From Sulfobacillus sp. (GTDB taxonomy: Bacteria > Bacillota > Sulfobacillia > Sulfobacillales > Sulfobacillaceae), in the NCBI GenBank assembly GCA_027309085.1, contig DAIDDL010000027.1, forward strand, positions 1 to 55,029: 55,029 nt of DNA, given 5' to 3'. Both the position numbers and the translations under genes were made by a program. Below, piece after piece: positions 9,091 through 17,513 of the stretch. The notes under the pieces are model-generated. The model made no database searches and was not told where the DNA came from. It saw nothing but the letters and a program-made list of their open reading frames with translations. Positions within the stretch are counted from its first letter, which is position 1; each line of letters starts with the position of its first letter.

Positions 9091-9594
9091 TTAGTGAGAA
9101 CGCAGCGACGCGTGGTATTTTCCGAGTTGAGGACGCAAAGACGGCGTCATCCATGACGCCGTAAGGGCCAGATCGGCCCAAGGCAGATCGCGCAGGGGGT
9201 CGATGCGCCACGGCAGATCCCCGAGAAAGCCGGATAGGGTCAGACGCACACGCAGTAATTGCGGCGCGGTTAAGGCGGCTTCAGACACCAGCACCACATA
9301 GCCGGGCCATACGATGCGGTGTGGCGCGGTGTGTGGCACCCACAGGCCCCAAGGTCCCTCCACAAGGGGATGGCGTTGCTGCTGATGCCAGCAGGCGCGG
9401 GCTTGGGCGATTTCACGACCCAGCGGCACTTCGCAGGCGTACCAGTGCCGTAAGGCGTGCAGCGGGCGGAAACGGCTGGCTGGGGCAGGAGAAGGAGTCT
9501 CGCGCGGCACGACCAACCGGGGCCGTGCGGATGCCCGGTGAATCGGACGCGCAGACTGAGCCCATTCGGCATAATCCAACGGCACAAAACGCAT
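9091..9594 (-). CDS. Hypothetical protein (167 aa), first gene of the transfer operon
   Basis: The frame is open to 9759, but GGAGGG lies about nine bases before the ATG at 9594 and the upstream codons look non-coding, so 9594 is chosen. The protein has many Trp, Arg and Pro residues and no recognised domain. A hydrophobic stretch near the middle (RIVWPGYVVLVSEAAL) is too mixed to call a membrane helix. The 1.2-kb region upstream probably holds the operon promoter. Confidence 0.55.
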   Translation of the reverse strand: MRFVPLDYAEWAQSARPIHRASARPRLVVPRETPSPAPASRFRPLHALRHWYACEVPLGREIAQARACWHQQQRHPLVEGPWGLWVPHTAPHRIVWPGYVVLVSEAALTAPQLLRVRLTLSGFLGDLPWRIDPLRDLPWADLALTASWMTPSLRPQLGKYHASLRSH

Positions 9595-9829
9595 AAGGAA
9601 ATACCCTCCTAATAAAGGACGGATTGAGGAAAGCTCGACAGGACAAGCGAGAGAGGAAGGAAGGAATTGAGAGCGCAAAGGGTGAAGAAAAAAAGACGTG
9701 AGCATCCACTTTTCATCGAGGTCTCGGCGGCAGGGCGGTGGGGAAGGACACGGAGGCAAAAAAAAATAGCCGTGCCAAGGATTGTAGAGTCATCCTTGAG
9801 CACCGCTCGCGCTCGCTCTTCAAGTGGAT

Positions 9830-9879
9830 GTTCACGAGAATTGGCATAGACATCGCAAAACTTGCGAGATCTCGTGAAC
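9830..9879. repeat. Nested inverted repeat, possible oriT-like structure
   Basis: The 10-bp arms GTTCACGAGA (9830-9839) and TCTCGTGAAC (9870-9879) are perfect reverse complements. Between them lies a smaller hairpin CGCAA-aac-TTGCG (9854-9866). A second pair, CATCCACTT (9703-9711) and AAGTGGATG (9822-9830), is also perfectly inverted and touches the left arm. Origins of transfer and plasmid control sites often carry such repeats; function here is inferred from position only. Confidence 0.5.
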
Positions 9880-10742
9880 GTGTTGTCATAGGTCCCACGG
9901 GGGTTGCACAAAGGGGAGAGCCTACGCCCTTTCTCAAATAACGCATACGGTGACCCTTAAGAGAAGGTTTTGGGGTCATCCGCCATCCTCAGCATACTCT
10001 CGTCCACCGGATGGGCAATGGACGAGCTCCGACCAATAGAAGTTCCCGCGTGGCCATTAACGGGTGGAGTCCGTCGCCAAACTCCAAGTGCGTATCGTGC
10101 TTGCTCCAGCATTCCCTCTGGCTACAAGAGGATCTCAAGTCGCGTACAAAATCTGTGTGATTTTGCCGACTGTCAGGGCCAAGTACGTTACGCGATGGTT
10201 CGTCGGTACCGTCTACAGCGCCTGCCTGCACTTACCTTAGTGTCGGAACAAGAGACTCGTAGTCTCAACGTACGGGCTCATGCGGCCCTTATCCCGGTAT
10301 CGTTCGGATCGTTACCGCCGCTGTGCTATTCCCAAAATTCGGGGCCTCCCAGCTGCGATGCCTTAGCATCCCGGTACTGAAACAGTGTGCCAGAGCTTTA
10401 CGTCCGCCGCACTTTGGACTCTCGGACGTCGTATCCAGCCACAGGTGGCGCGGTCACTTGCCAGAGGCTGCATGTTCTGACAATTCTCCGCGTCGGATAC
10501 GATTGTGATGCTAAAACTATTAAATCACTGGACAAGCCAAATCACAAGAGTTGTGCAAGATTTTGAGGAACATTTTTGGAATGGCGCAGAATCTAGTCCG
10601 AATGGATGATCAAAAATCTGTTATCCCGTATATTATCGGAATATTTAGGACGAATCTTCACGGAATTGCATTGATGCTTCATAATACCATACCGCGACAG
10701 CAAAAATGATAGCATTTTTCGCCGTTTATGCCATATCGTTTG

Positions 10743-10751
10743 TGATATACT
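10743..10751 (+). promoter_or_regulatory. Extended -10 promoter element before the XRE gene
   Basis: TGA-TATACT matches an extended -10 box (TGn followed by TATAMT). Transcription would begin near 10758, about 29 bases ahead of the ATG at 10787. No good -35 box is seen, which is normal for extended -10 promoters. Confidence 0.4.
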
Positions 10752-10786
10752 CACGCTAATCTCTCCTACAGAAAGGATGTCACCTG

Positions 10787-11209
10787 ATGGCAAATCGTGG
10801 CCGTCCCACGAAACTCTGGCCGATTGCATTTCCGTTAGTCGACGGCGTGGCGCTCGGCAAAAAACTCCTCGCAGAGCGCGAAGCCCAAAACATGGGGCAA
10901 GCCGAACTGGCGCGCAAAGCGTCCATGTATCTGCGCGAATACCGCCCCGAAATGACCCGCGATATTACCAACTACGTGGTCTTGCGGTACGAAGCCGGCC
11001 GCACGCCCACCTGCGATCCCGCTACCGCCATGGCCTTTGCCGAAGCGCTGCGGCTCCCGTGGACGGATCTGTTGATGTGGCAAGAGCCGATGCCTAATGT
11101 CTCGGCTCCGGAACTCTGGGTGATGCTGACCGCGTTCGGTTTATCCCCCCGTCAAGCCGATACGGTCCTCGCCTTTGCGCACTTTGTGCAAACGCAAGCT
11201 CCTCACTAA
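10787..11209 (+). CDS. XRE-family transcriptional regulator (140 aa)
   Basis: A Cro/C1-type helix-turn-helix lies at about residues 22-83 (GVALGKKLLAEREAQNMGQAE, then the recognition region, then VLRYEAGR and PATAMAFAEALRLP). The C-terminal 45 residues may be a dimerisation part. AAAGGA precedes the ATG. The gene is divergent from the transfer operon and faces the same control region, so it probably represses or tunes transfer genes, its own promoter, or both; this is inferred from arrangement. A strong hairpin lies about 100 bp downstream. Confidence 0.8.
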   Translation: MANRGRPTKLWPIAFPLVDGVALGKKLLAEREAQNMGQAELARKASMYLREYRPEMTRDITNYVVLRYEAGRTPTCDPATAMAFAEALRLPWTDLLMWQEPMPNVSAPELWVMLTAFGLSPRQADTVLAFAHFVQTQAPH

Positions 11210-11306
11210 CCAGAAACCGTCTTAAAAGTCGACAGGATGCCCATCTCTTTCCCTAGTTTCGCCAGAGGATCCCCATCTCCTCTTTTTGACAGGATCAAAT
11301 TTGAAG

Positions 11307-11330
11307 AGGGCCAGGCTATTGCCTGGCCCT
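11307..11330. terminator. Hairpin between convergent genes, possible terminator
   Basis: AGGGCCAGGC and GCCTGGCCCT form a perfect 10-bp stem with a TATT loop. It lies between the XRE gene (+) and a small minus-strand gene, so it could end both transcripts. Neither side has a clean T run, so Rho-independent function is uncertain. Confidence 0.45.
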
Positions 11331-11375
11331 CCTGGTTTGCGGTGAGTCGCGGCGGAATAGTGCCGGAGGCCATCA

Positions 11376-11534
11376 TCAATGCCCTGGCCTGCGCGCAACG
11401 ATGAAGATCCCCACCCCGAGCACGATCCAATCATGAGGAGCACGTCGCTCGATGACCCGCGTGCCCCCCACCAAACAGCCCCCGAGAAAGACAGCCCAAC
11501 ACACGCCATTCCACAGCAACGCCCCGGTGTTCAT
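11376..11534 (-). CDS. Small two-helix membrane protein (52 aa)
   Basis: The frame begins at an ATG with GGGAGGGG just upstream and encodes 52 residues. Two hydrophobic segments (GVCWAVFLGGCLVGG near residues 10-24 and WIVLGVGIFIVA near 36-47) are separated by a short charged loop (RVIERRAPHD) and followed by a basic end. That is the usual build of a small hairpin membrane protein. It lies just upstream of the 11307-11330 hairpin on its own strand. Function is unknown; plasmid-encoded small membrane proteins may be toxins or channel accessories, but nothing here decides. Confidence 0.5.
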   Translation of the reverse strand: MNTGALLWNGVCWAVFLGGCLVGGTRVIERRAPHDWIVLGVGIFIVARRPGH

Positions 11535-12168
11535 CGGTCCCCTCCCTGCGGCGATCGGCGAGCCACGACCGGGCTGGACGCGGCGGACGGCTCCGCCGCC
11601 TCGACATCGGCACCAGTCGGAGGACTAAGTCTGACGATGGGGTCCGGACTGGGGCGGTCTTCTCTTGGTCGAGCGCCAGCGTCAGTAATCCATCAATACT
11701 GTTATATCTCACACTATCAGCGGTCTGGTCGCTACGCGGAACCATGGAGGCTCTTGACGAATGCGTTTGCCCGCCGGCTGCCGCGGGCGGTATCCTCAAG
11801 AGAGAGCGTCCCCAGAGAGTCTGGAGGCGGCGGAGCAAGTTGAGAAAAACCCGGGCATTTTCGGCCAAATAACGTGAGAATCGACATCAATACAAGCTTG
11901 GAGTACCGTCGTGAGTTCATCGGGATCGCCAGCGGCGTCGTCACCAGATTGCTGGCCCTCGACAATCCATTGACCAGGACCGCATAAACAGCGCGTCGCG
12001 GTCGGAGCACCAAGTCTGGAAACCCTCCGGGACTTGTGGTTCGGCATCCGCGTTCGAGCCATCGCGTGGAATTCCAAGCATTCCCCGCTGCAGTCGATGA
12101 CCCGAACAAACAAGATGCAGAGCCGATCCAACGGGAACCCCGGCATGGTAATTCATGCTGTCGTGGAA
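11535..12168. other. Stretch with no recognisable gene
   Basis: Several minus-strand frames are open but overlap each other, lack good ribosome binding sites and resemble no known family. The region may be a decayed gene. The short string GGCCAAATAACGT near 11862 recurs near 47815. Confidence 0.4.
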
Positions 12169-12338
12169 ATTAATCGCGAGAAAACTGAATGTGCCAGCAG
12201 GAAACTCTGCTGACTCTGGCGTATTCTTATGATTAAGGAATCATGCTAGAAAAGGTTGTCCGTCGTGGGAATTCCTACAGCGGTCGGGACTCGCCGATTG
12301 AAACCAGTCGATTACCATTGGGGGACTAACGGGCAGTT
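12169..12338 (+). repeat. 170-bp dispersed repeat, copy 1
   Basis: This copy and 24678-24847 match at 167 of 170 positions; all three differences are G here and A in the other copy, and the flanks differ. It contains three hairpins: GCCAG...CTGGC with CAGCAG/CTGCTG inside, ATGATT-aagg-AATCAT, and an almost perfect GTGGGAATTCCTAC palindrome. It ends in ACTAACGGGCAGTT. It may be a non-autonomous mobile element or a mobile leader; it encodes no protein. It lies about 200 bp ahead of the beta-lactamase-family gene. Confidence 0.8.
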
Positions 12339-12542
12339 ATGTCCCGGGGATTGCAGCAAACAATCAAGATAAATAGAATAATGTGGAAGCATTCCATTGG
12401 TTCTCAACCTCAGAAGGGCACGGGGTCCACAAGGACCTGAGGAGGGCGCCTCCGCTCGGCACAAAAGGACGCAAACCACTACTGGTTCCCGCAGTATGGC
12501 AACGAAAAAAATGGCTTCACCACACATTAGGAGGATTGACAC

Positions 12543-13646
12543 ATGAACCCCGAGGCACTAGAGCATTCCATCGGTTTTATTAAGTCATGGCTGCAGTTGC
12601 GCTACGAAAACGAGGACATCCCCGGATTCGTTGTAGCTATTGCCCATAAGGGCCAAATTCTCATGAACGAAGCCTATGGCTACGCGGATCTGGAACAAGC
12701 CATTAAGATGACGCCGCAACACGTTTTTCGCATTGCGTCCCACTCCAAGACGTTCACCGCCACAGCCGTGATGTTGCTCGCCGAGGAACGTGCGCTGCGT
12801 CTGGATGATTACGTTACCGACTATTTGCCCTGGTTGAAAGATCATCAAGACACACGATGGTTGAAGGTCACACTGCGGCAGCTGATGTCTCATGGCGCCG
12901 GAGTGATTCGGGATGGACTGGCCAACGATTACTGGGCATTGGAGGCGCCTTTTCCAGATGCCGCGCAATTCACGAGGGAGATAATGCAAACGGGGCTTGT
13001 GTTGGACAACAACACGCAAATGAAATACACGAACTATGGTTACAGTCTTCTGGGGTTAGTCATTGAAGCGGTGTCAGGACAACCCTATGACGAGTTTGTC
13101 ACGGGGCGCATCATAAAGCCGTTAGGTCTCGACAACACTTTCCCGGAGTACCGCCCCAAAAACGGCCAAACTCCACACGGCACGCTCGCGACCGGTTACT
13201 CCCGACAGGACAATAAAACTCGGCTGCCCCTTGCGCATGCCGATACCCGTGCGATGGCCCCGGCGACGGGTTTCTGTTCAACCGCGCAAGACTTGTGTAC
13301 CTACTTTACTGCTCACATGGGGGGCTCGGGCCAGTTATTGTCTGATGAATCCAAGAAGGAAATGCAGCGTGCACACTGGCAGGCAACGATGCCCGGCCAG
13401 CCATCGCCAAGAGGTTATGGGCTGGGTCTGATCACCGATAAAATCGGGAATCGACATCTCGTCGGGCACAGTGGTGGTTTCCCCGGATTCATTACCAACA
13501 GCGAGGCAGACCCCAAAGACGGCCTGGTTGTGGTAGCACTGACCAACTGCATTGACGGCCCGGCCAACAGCATCGTTACTGGCATTTACAAGATTATCAG
13601 TTACTTCCAGGAGCACAGCCTGTCACTAAGCCCGAACATGACCTGA
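12543..13646 (+). CDS. Beta-lactamase-family serine hydrolase, C-terminal domain split off by a frameshift
   Basis: The 367-aa protein belongs to the class C beta-lactamase / penicillin-binding-protein-like / EstB group. The catalytic motifs are SHSK (Ser66, Lys69), YTN (162-164) and HSG (309-311). There is no signal peptide, which favours a cytoplasmic esterase or peptidase over a secreted beta-lactamase. GGAGG lies eight bases before the ATG. The family C-terminal domain is encoded just downstream in another frame (13631-13948), so a single frameshift near 13605-13630 has cut the original protein. The catalytic domain itself is whole and may still be active. Antibiotic resistance should not be assumed. 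Confidence 0.85.
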   Translation: MNPEALEHSIGFIKSWLQLRYENEDIPGFVVAIAHKGQILMNEAYGYADLEQAIKMTPQHVFRIASHSKTFTATAVMLLAEERALRLDDYVTDYLPWLKDHQDTRWLKVTLRQLMSHGAGVIRDGLANDYWALEAPFPDAAQFTREIMQTGLVLDNNTQMKYTNYGYSLLGLVIEAVSGQPYDEFVTGRIIKPLGLDNTFPEYRPKNGQTPHGTLATGYSRQDNKTRLPLAHADTRAMAPATGFCSTAQDLCTYFTAHMGGSGQLLSDESKKEMQRAHWQATMPGQPSPRGYGLGLITDKIGNRHLVGHSGGFPGFITNSEADPKDGLVVVALTNCIDGPANSIVTGIYKIISYFQEHSLSLSPNMT

Positions 13647-13948
13647 CACATCTGGAAGGGTTTTACATGAACCTCTGGGATATGGCGAGCATTCTGGTGA
13701 CGGGAGATAAGGTTGTGACCGCCAAGCCCGATTCGTGGGAACCGCTCGCCTCACCAGAAATCTTGGAATACGTTAACGACCACACGCTTAAGGTTGTGGA
13801 CGCTGGGAGCTTTGGCTCCGAGGGCGAACTGGTGCATTTCAACCGTAAGGATGGCCACGTGGAGACCATAAACTACACGGGTGCCACCATGTGGCCCAAA
13901 GAGGTGTGGCTCAAAAAGCATCAGCAGCGAATGATGGGTGGGCAATGA
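13631..13948 (+). pseudogene. Detached C-terminal domain of the upstream serine hydrolase
   Basis: In this frame the codons read PEHDLTHLEGFYMNLWDM and continue for about 90 residues to a stop at 13946-13948. L-x-G-x-Y followed by short beta strands is the usual start of the beta-barrel-like domain found at the C-terminus of many beta-lactamase-family hydrolases. There is no ribosome binding site before the internal ATG at 13667. The frame differs from that of the catalytic part, so this is a remnant made by a frameshift, not a separate gene. Confidence 0.75.
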
Positions 13949-14163
13949 GTCCATCGTGCAACGGGGCCAGAGCGTTGTATTCAGATTACTGGCTGTCGGG
14001 GGCAAAGACACCCAAACCAGTCGCATAAAATGACGTAGGCGCGAAATGGAAGGACATTGGCTCTTCCCCTCCGATGACCACTTTCCTCCGCGTCCGATTT
14101 TGTCTGCGAGCATGGAATCTCCTATGCCCTGCGGTCGGGAATCACATAGAGAATAGTGGACAT
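13949..14163. other. No gene seen up to the IS605-type end
   Basis: No frame is supported by a ribosome binding site or by protein-like composition. The stretch separates the hydrolase remnant from the omega-RNA-like element. Confidence 0.4.
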
Positions 14164-14320
14164 CCTCCCTACGGCTAAAGCCGGGGGCTTCCACAGCACA
14201 ATCAGAGAGTGTACCGGTCTCATCGAGAGGCCGGTACACGATGTCTACTGCGAGCTTTACAGCGAGTCCAGTAGGACCCCATAGCTCAAGCTAGGGGTCT
14301 GCCGTAACCAGACATCTTTT
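14164..14320 (-). ncRNA. IS200/IS605-type right end with omega-RNA-like fold (copy A), no tnpB
   Basis: Read on the minus strand, the element ends in the hairpin CCCCCGGCTTTAGCCGTAGGG, which is like the right-end hairpins of IS200/IS605 TnpB transposons. Upstream on that strand are GTGTACCGG/CCGGTACAC (with an inner TCTC/AGAG stem) and GACCCC(a)TAGC-tcaa-GCTAGGGGTC. A second copy at 44780-44940 keeps the same blocks and folds with compensating changes. In TnpB transposons the omega RNA overlaps the right end and reads a guide from the flank. No tnpB frame is adjacent, so this is an orphan or remnant. Confidence 0.5.
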
Positions 14321-14983
14321 CGATCAAATCGGAAAGGAGCGTTTTCCAGGATAGCGCGCATGGCAGTCACTGTTCGTGCGCTATCCGGCAGAAATGGGCT
14401 TTAACGAGGGGGCTGTGATAGACAGGGAGAGGGTTGTAAAATCGGAGTCTACGTATGTTCATGGTCAATGTGGAGCCGAGGATATGTATCGGGCGGACAC
14501 GATGGACGATGAAGTGGTGATGGTAATTGAACAATAGGGAGACCGCGTGGAAGCGTATTTGCCAGAGGTTGCCCCTGGGGTGGCATATGGCGGGTGCTAT
14601 GCCGGAGGAGAGGTTGGAGCGCCTGATGGAACGGGTAATACCCCTATAAGCCGGTGATTCCCAGCCCAACATCGTCCGTTGGCATAGCACTCGGAACAGT
14701 CCATCAGGACCCCGTGCGCTTACCATCGCATCGCATAACTGACCACCATTAACTGGTGGACGGGCGAGCGCAAACTCATCTTCCCCTAACAACGTGCGAA
14801 AAGAATTCCTGGAATGGAGCCGAGTAAAAAATACCAGGCGTAGCTCGAAGCCGCGGGATTCAGTTGCGTAATGAGTAGACCGAGCGCAACTTCGCGGATT
14901 TGGGCACCCAGTGCAATGGTCGCGTTGTCGATAGCAAAAATGGCTACGTCTCAGGAACCGTGGATGGTATTATGCTGTGACAT
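14321..14983. other. No gene seen between the IS605-type end and the terminator
   Basis: A 141-codon minus-strand frame (14367-14792) lacks a ribosome binding site and any TnpB or IS200 signature such as the zinc ribbon. The stretch is probably decayed mobile DNA. Confidence 0.4.
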
Positions 14984-15017
14984 AAAAAATCCCTCCGCAT
15001 ATTAGGGTTCGGAGGGA
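14984..15017 (-). terminator. Rho-independent terminator (minus strand)
   Basis: On the minus strand, TCCCTCCG / CGGAGGGA form an 8-bp perfect stem (14990-14997 with 15010-15017) with a 12-base loop, followed directly by six T residues. It would end transcripts coming from the IS3 element or from the open frame that the element interrupts. Confidence 0.7.
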
Positions 15018-15366
15018 GGGCGGCCATCGTTAAACTAGGTGATGGACAGATCTCTCCCTGAAAACCGCAAGGAGACCATCAACGAGAGAACATCGGATCA
15101 CCCCTATCTATAATAGCCTTGAGTATAGCCATAGTGAGGTGGAATAAAGGGTGACATGGCCAATGCCCACCGGCGTCCCATCGGTGGCGGACAATACTGC
15201 CTCCGGCTAAAGTCCCCACGGGTCAATGGAGGTAGAGAATGATGGCACACTACGCAGATGCGGAAACGGCACAGTTGGGAGAGTTGCAGTGTTTCAAGCG
15301 TGCTAACCGGGGCATTGTTGCCATGGTACCGTCGCGCTACATCTGAGTGAATCACCACCCAATGGC

Positions 15367-16736
15367 TATAGTGGACCCCATTGTCAAGACAGATTTTTAT
15401 ATGCTTAAGTGTGACGACTGTTCCTCCTTTGCTTGGTCTGATTTTACCCTCTCACTCACGAGTAGCGTCGGCATCCGCAGGAGCCGGACGCTACTCGTGA
15501 GGCCTCTTGAAAGTATGGGGCGAGAGATCTCGCGCCAGGGGGGTGCGCTCGGCGGTCCCTCGGCACTGATACTGCTCGGCCGGCGTTCGGTAGCCTAATG
15601 CCTGGTGGGGGCGATCATAGTTGTACAGCTGGAAGTAGCGATCCAACCCTTGGCGGGCCTCCCGCGGCGAGAGATAATCGTGCCAGTAGACTTCCTCGTA
15701 CTTGACGGACCGCCAGAGCCGTTCGGTGAAGATATTGTCGAACGCCCGCCCGCGATGATCCATGCTGATTTGCACCCCCTTGTCCCGGAAGAGCGCCGTG
15801 TAGGTTGGACTCGTAAAATGGCTGCCTTGGTCATGATTCCAGAGGGTCGGGACGGCCAGAGACAGCACCCGCTTCGCGGCCGTCAGGACAAACGGCAATT
15901 CCAACGACTCGGACAGCTCCCACGCCACCACATAACGGGAATACCAATCGATCACGGCCACCAAATAGAGCCATCCAGGGTGCAGCCTTATATAGGTAAT
16001 GTCGATTCCCCACACGTGATTGGGGTAGGCGGCCGTGATATCCTTCAATAAATACGGATAGACGGGATGCTCCGGGTGGGGAGTGCTGGTCTGGAGTCCC
16101 GGCGCGAGGCCCCAGATCCCCATCTCGCGCATATAGTGCTGGATGCGTTTGCGATTGACCGCATACCCTTCGCGTTGCAACTGGGCGGTCATCCGCCGTG
16201 ATCCGTAGAAGGGGCGATCCGTGTAAATTGCGTCGATCCGGTGTTTGAGCGCCACCTCGACCGGCTTCGGCCCGGTGGGCCGGTAATAGAGGCTCGTACG
16301 GTTCAGGCTCAAGAGATCCGTCTGCACCGTCAGCGGCAGCGCCTCGGGGCCAGAATCTAACAACCGCGTGCGCTCACCGCGAGACAGGGTCGAGGCCAGA
16401 TTTTTTTTGAGCCACTCGACCTGGGTGGTGAGCTTGCCAATGTGGGCATACAGCTCTGTAATCTCCTGGTCGTGGGCCGGGGCTTGCTGTTTCAGCGTCT
16501 CCGATTCGGTGAAAAGCTGGGCGAAGTTGTCGAGTGCCTGACGCTTCCATCGATGCAACTGCCCCGGATGAATTTGATGCGCAGCGGCAATTTGGGAGAC
16601 CGTTCTTTCCTCTTTCAGCATCTCCAGCACGACTTGCGCTTTGAACGTCGCAGAATGACGTGTTTGCTTCGGCATAATGTGTTCAGTGTAACACTTAAGG
16701 CCATCTAAATTTGTCTAGTTTCTGGGGACCACTATA
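15367..16736 (-). mobile_element. Complete IS3-family insertion sequence (1370 bp)
   Basis: Imperfect terminal inverted repeats of about 46 bp flank the transposase. The left end begins TATAGTGGACCCC and contains AAGTGT about 45 bp in; the right end read inward begins TATAGTGGTCCCC with the same AAGTGT. The bases GGC occur directly outside both ends (15364-15366 and 16737-16739), a 3-bp target duplication typical of the IS3 family. The single transposase frame is intact, so the element may still be mobile. Confidence 0.9.
15491..16675 (-). CDS. IS3-family transposase, OrfA and OrfB in one frame
   Basis: The first ~100 residues are the OrfA part: a helix-turn-helix (TVSQIAAAHQIHPGQLHRWK) and a leucine-zipper-like coiled coil (about 60-95). 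The rest is the OrfB part with an IS150-like HTH_21 segment and an rve integrase core. The catalytic triad is D225 (GIDITY), D282 (NHDQGSHF) and E318 (FTERLWRS), with the 35-residue D-E spacing of the family. Most IS3 elements make this protein by programmed frameshifting; here it is one continuous 394-aa frame, and I see no sign that slippage is needed. Confidence 0.92.
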   Translation of the reverse strand: MPKQTRHSATFKAQVVLEMLKEERTVSQIAAAHQIHPGQLHRWKRQALDNFAQLFTESETLKQQAPAHDQEITELYAHIGKLTTQVEWLKKNLASTLSRGERTRLLDSGPEALPLTVQTDLLSLNRTSLYYRPTGPKPVEVALKHRIDAIYTDRPFYGSRRMTAQLQREGYAVNRKRIQHYMREMGIWGLAPGLQTSTPHPEHPVYPYLLKDITAAYPNHVWGIDITYIRLHPGWLYLVAVIDWYSRYVVAWELSESLELPFVLTAAKRVLSLAVPTLWNHDQGSHFTSPTYTALFRDKGVQISMDHRGRAFDNIFTERLWRSVKYEEVYWHDYLSPREARQGLDRYFQLYNYDRPHQALGYRTPAEQYQCRGTAERTPLARDLSPHTFKRPHE

Positions 16737-17144
16737 GGCCGAGGTGTCGCGGGCGCCGTTGTATTGGGCGTTGAAACGGATCCCTGTGAGCCAGCGCGTT
16801 TGAGATCAATGATGTCGACCAGCAGTCGTTCATATCGATTAGCCCCACCCAATGGGACCCTTCACAGATCACTGCTCGCTCTCCGAACACCGTCCGGTTT
16901 GCTGTCTCATTTCCTAGCAGCAATATGGTAGAATGTGCATGAAGATCCGGGTAGGGCGCCCTTATTGAACTAACGGGCAGGATAGTTCATTTCCCGTCAA
17001 CCATACGACGCGGGCGGTGGTTGATGCTTGTGGTCGACCATAACTCTCCCTCTTGGATCTCGCTCGACGGATTATTAAAGCTTTGCGAGGCCACGGTATA
17101 CTAGGGATGTTCCACGCTTAGTATGGCAGGAAAGGGGTAAGTAC
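16737..17144. other. Flank of the IS3 element and upstream region of the cupin gene
   Basis: The left part carries a minus-strand open frame that continues on the other side of the IS3 element (see findings). A 12-base string ACTAACGGGCAG near 16970 matches the right end of the two 170-bp repeats. TATACT near 17097 may serve the cupin gene. No other gene is seen. Confidence 0.4.
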
Positions 17145-17513
17145 ATGCCGAAAGGCACCGCAACCTATTGGAATACCTTAAGTTCAGAAAATCAGAATCA
17201 CTGGACACCCGTCACGGGTCTCGAAGGAATGGTTGAAGAATTGACTTTGAGTGTCGATCCCGTGACTAACGAGTACACTCGATTGACGCGTTTCCTTCCT
17301 GGGGCTGATACCTCTGCCTTCGAGGGAAAGGCTCATCCCTATCCTGAAGAGGTGTTCATTGTCAGCGGTCGCCTATACGATCATGCATTCGCTATGTGGC
17401 TAGAAACTGGGCATTATGCCAGTCGCCCGCCGGGAGAAAGCCACGGTCCGTTTCACAGTGACATCGGCTGCGTGGTGTTGGAAGTGTCGTTTCCCAGCCG
17501 TCTAGAGGGGTAG
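17145..17513 (+). CDS. Cupin-domain protein (122 aa), ChrR-like
   Basis: The segment HPYPEEVFIVSGRLYD is a cupin metal-site motif (His...Glu...G), and the second half ends in the usual later His (ESHGPF). Size and motif spacing fit the small cupins related to the anti-sigma factor ChrR and to acetylacetone- or quercetin-type enzymes. It would be a cytoplasmic metal-binding protein; the reaction is unknown. GGAAAGGGG lies before the ATG. It stands alone, followed by the MNT gene about 100 bp later with its own ribosome binding site. Confidence 0.75.
   Translation: MPKGTATYWNTLSSENQNHWTPVTGLEGMVEELTLSVDPVTNEYTRLTRFLPGADTSAFEGKAHPYPEEVFIVSGRLYDHAFAMWLETGHYASRPPGESHGPFHSDIGCVVLEVSFPSRLEG

Larger units (their letters stand above)
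9595..10786. other. Gene-free region between the transfer operon and the XRE regulator
   Basis: No convincing gene is visible on either strand; the open frames lack ribosome binding sites and protein-like composition. The stretch holds the nested inverted repeats listed separately, purine-rich runs near 9680-9700 and 9760-9775, and an A+T-rich end (10500-10780) with an extended -10 box before the regulator gene. Its position between a transfer operon and a divergent regulator suits an origin of transfer or a plasmid control region. Confidence 0.5.

Noticed and set aside
12268-12308. The 170-bp repeat contains GACTCGCCGATTGAAAC, with the ATTGAAAC tail common in CRISPR repeats.
   Set aside because: Only one such unit exists in each copy, and the following bases are identical in both, so there is no repeat-spacer pattern.
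14367-14792. A 141-codon minus-strand frame next to the omega-RNA-like element, tested as a possible tnpB or tnpA.
   Set aside because: No zinc ribbon, RuvC-like motif, HUH motif or ribosome binding site was found.
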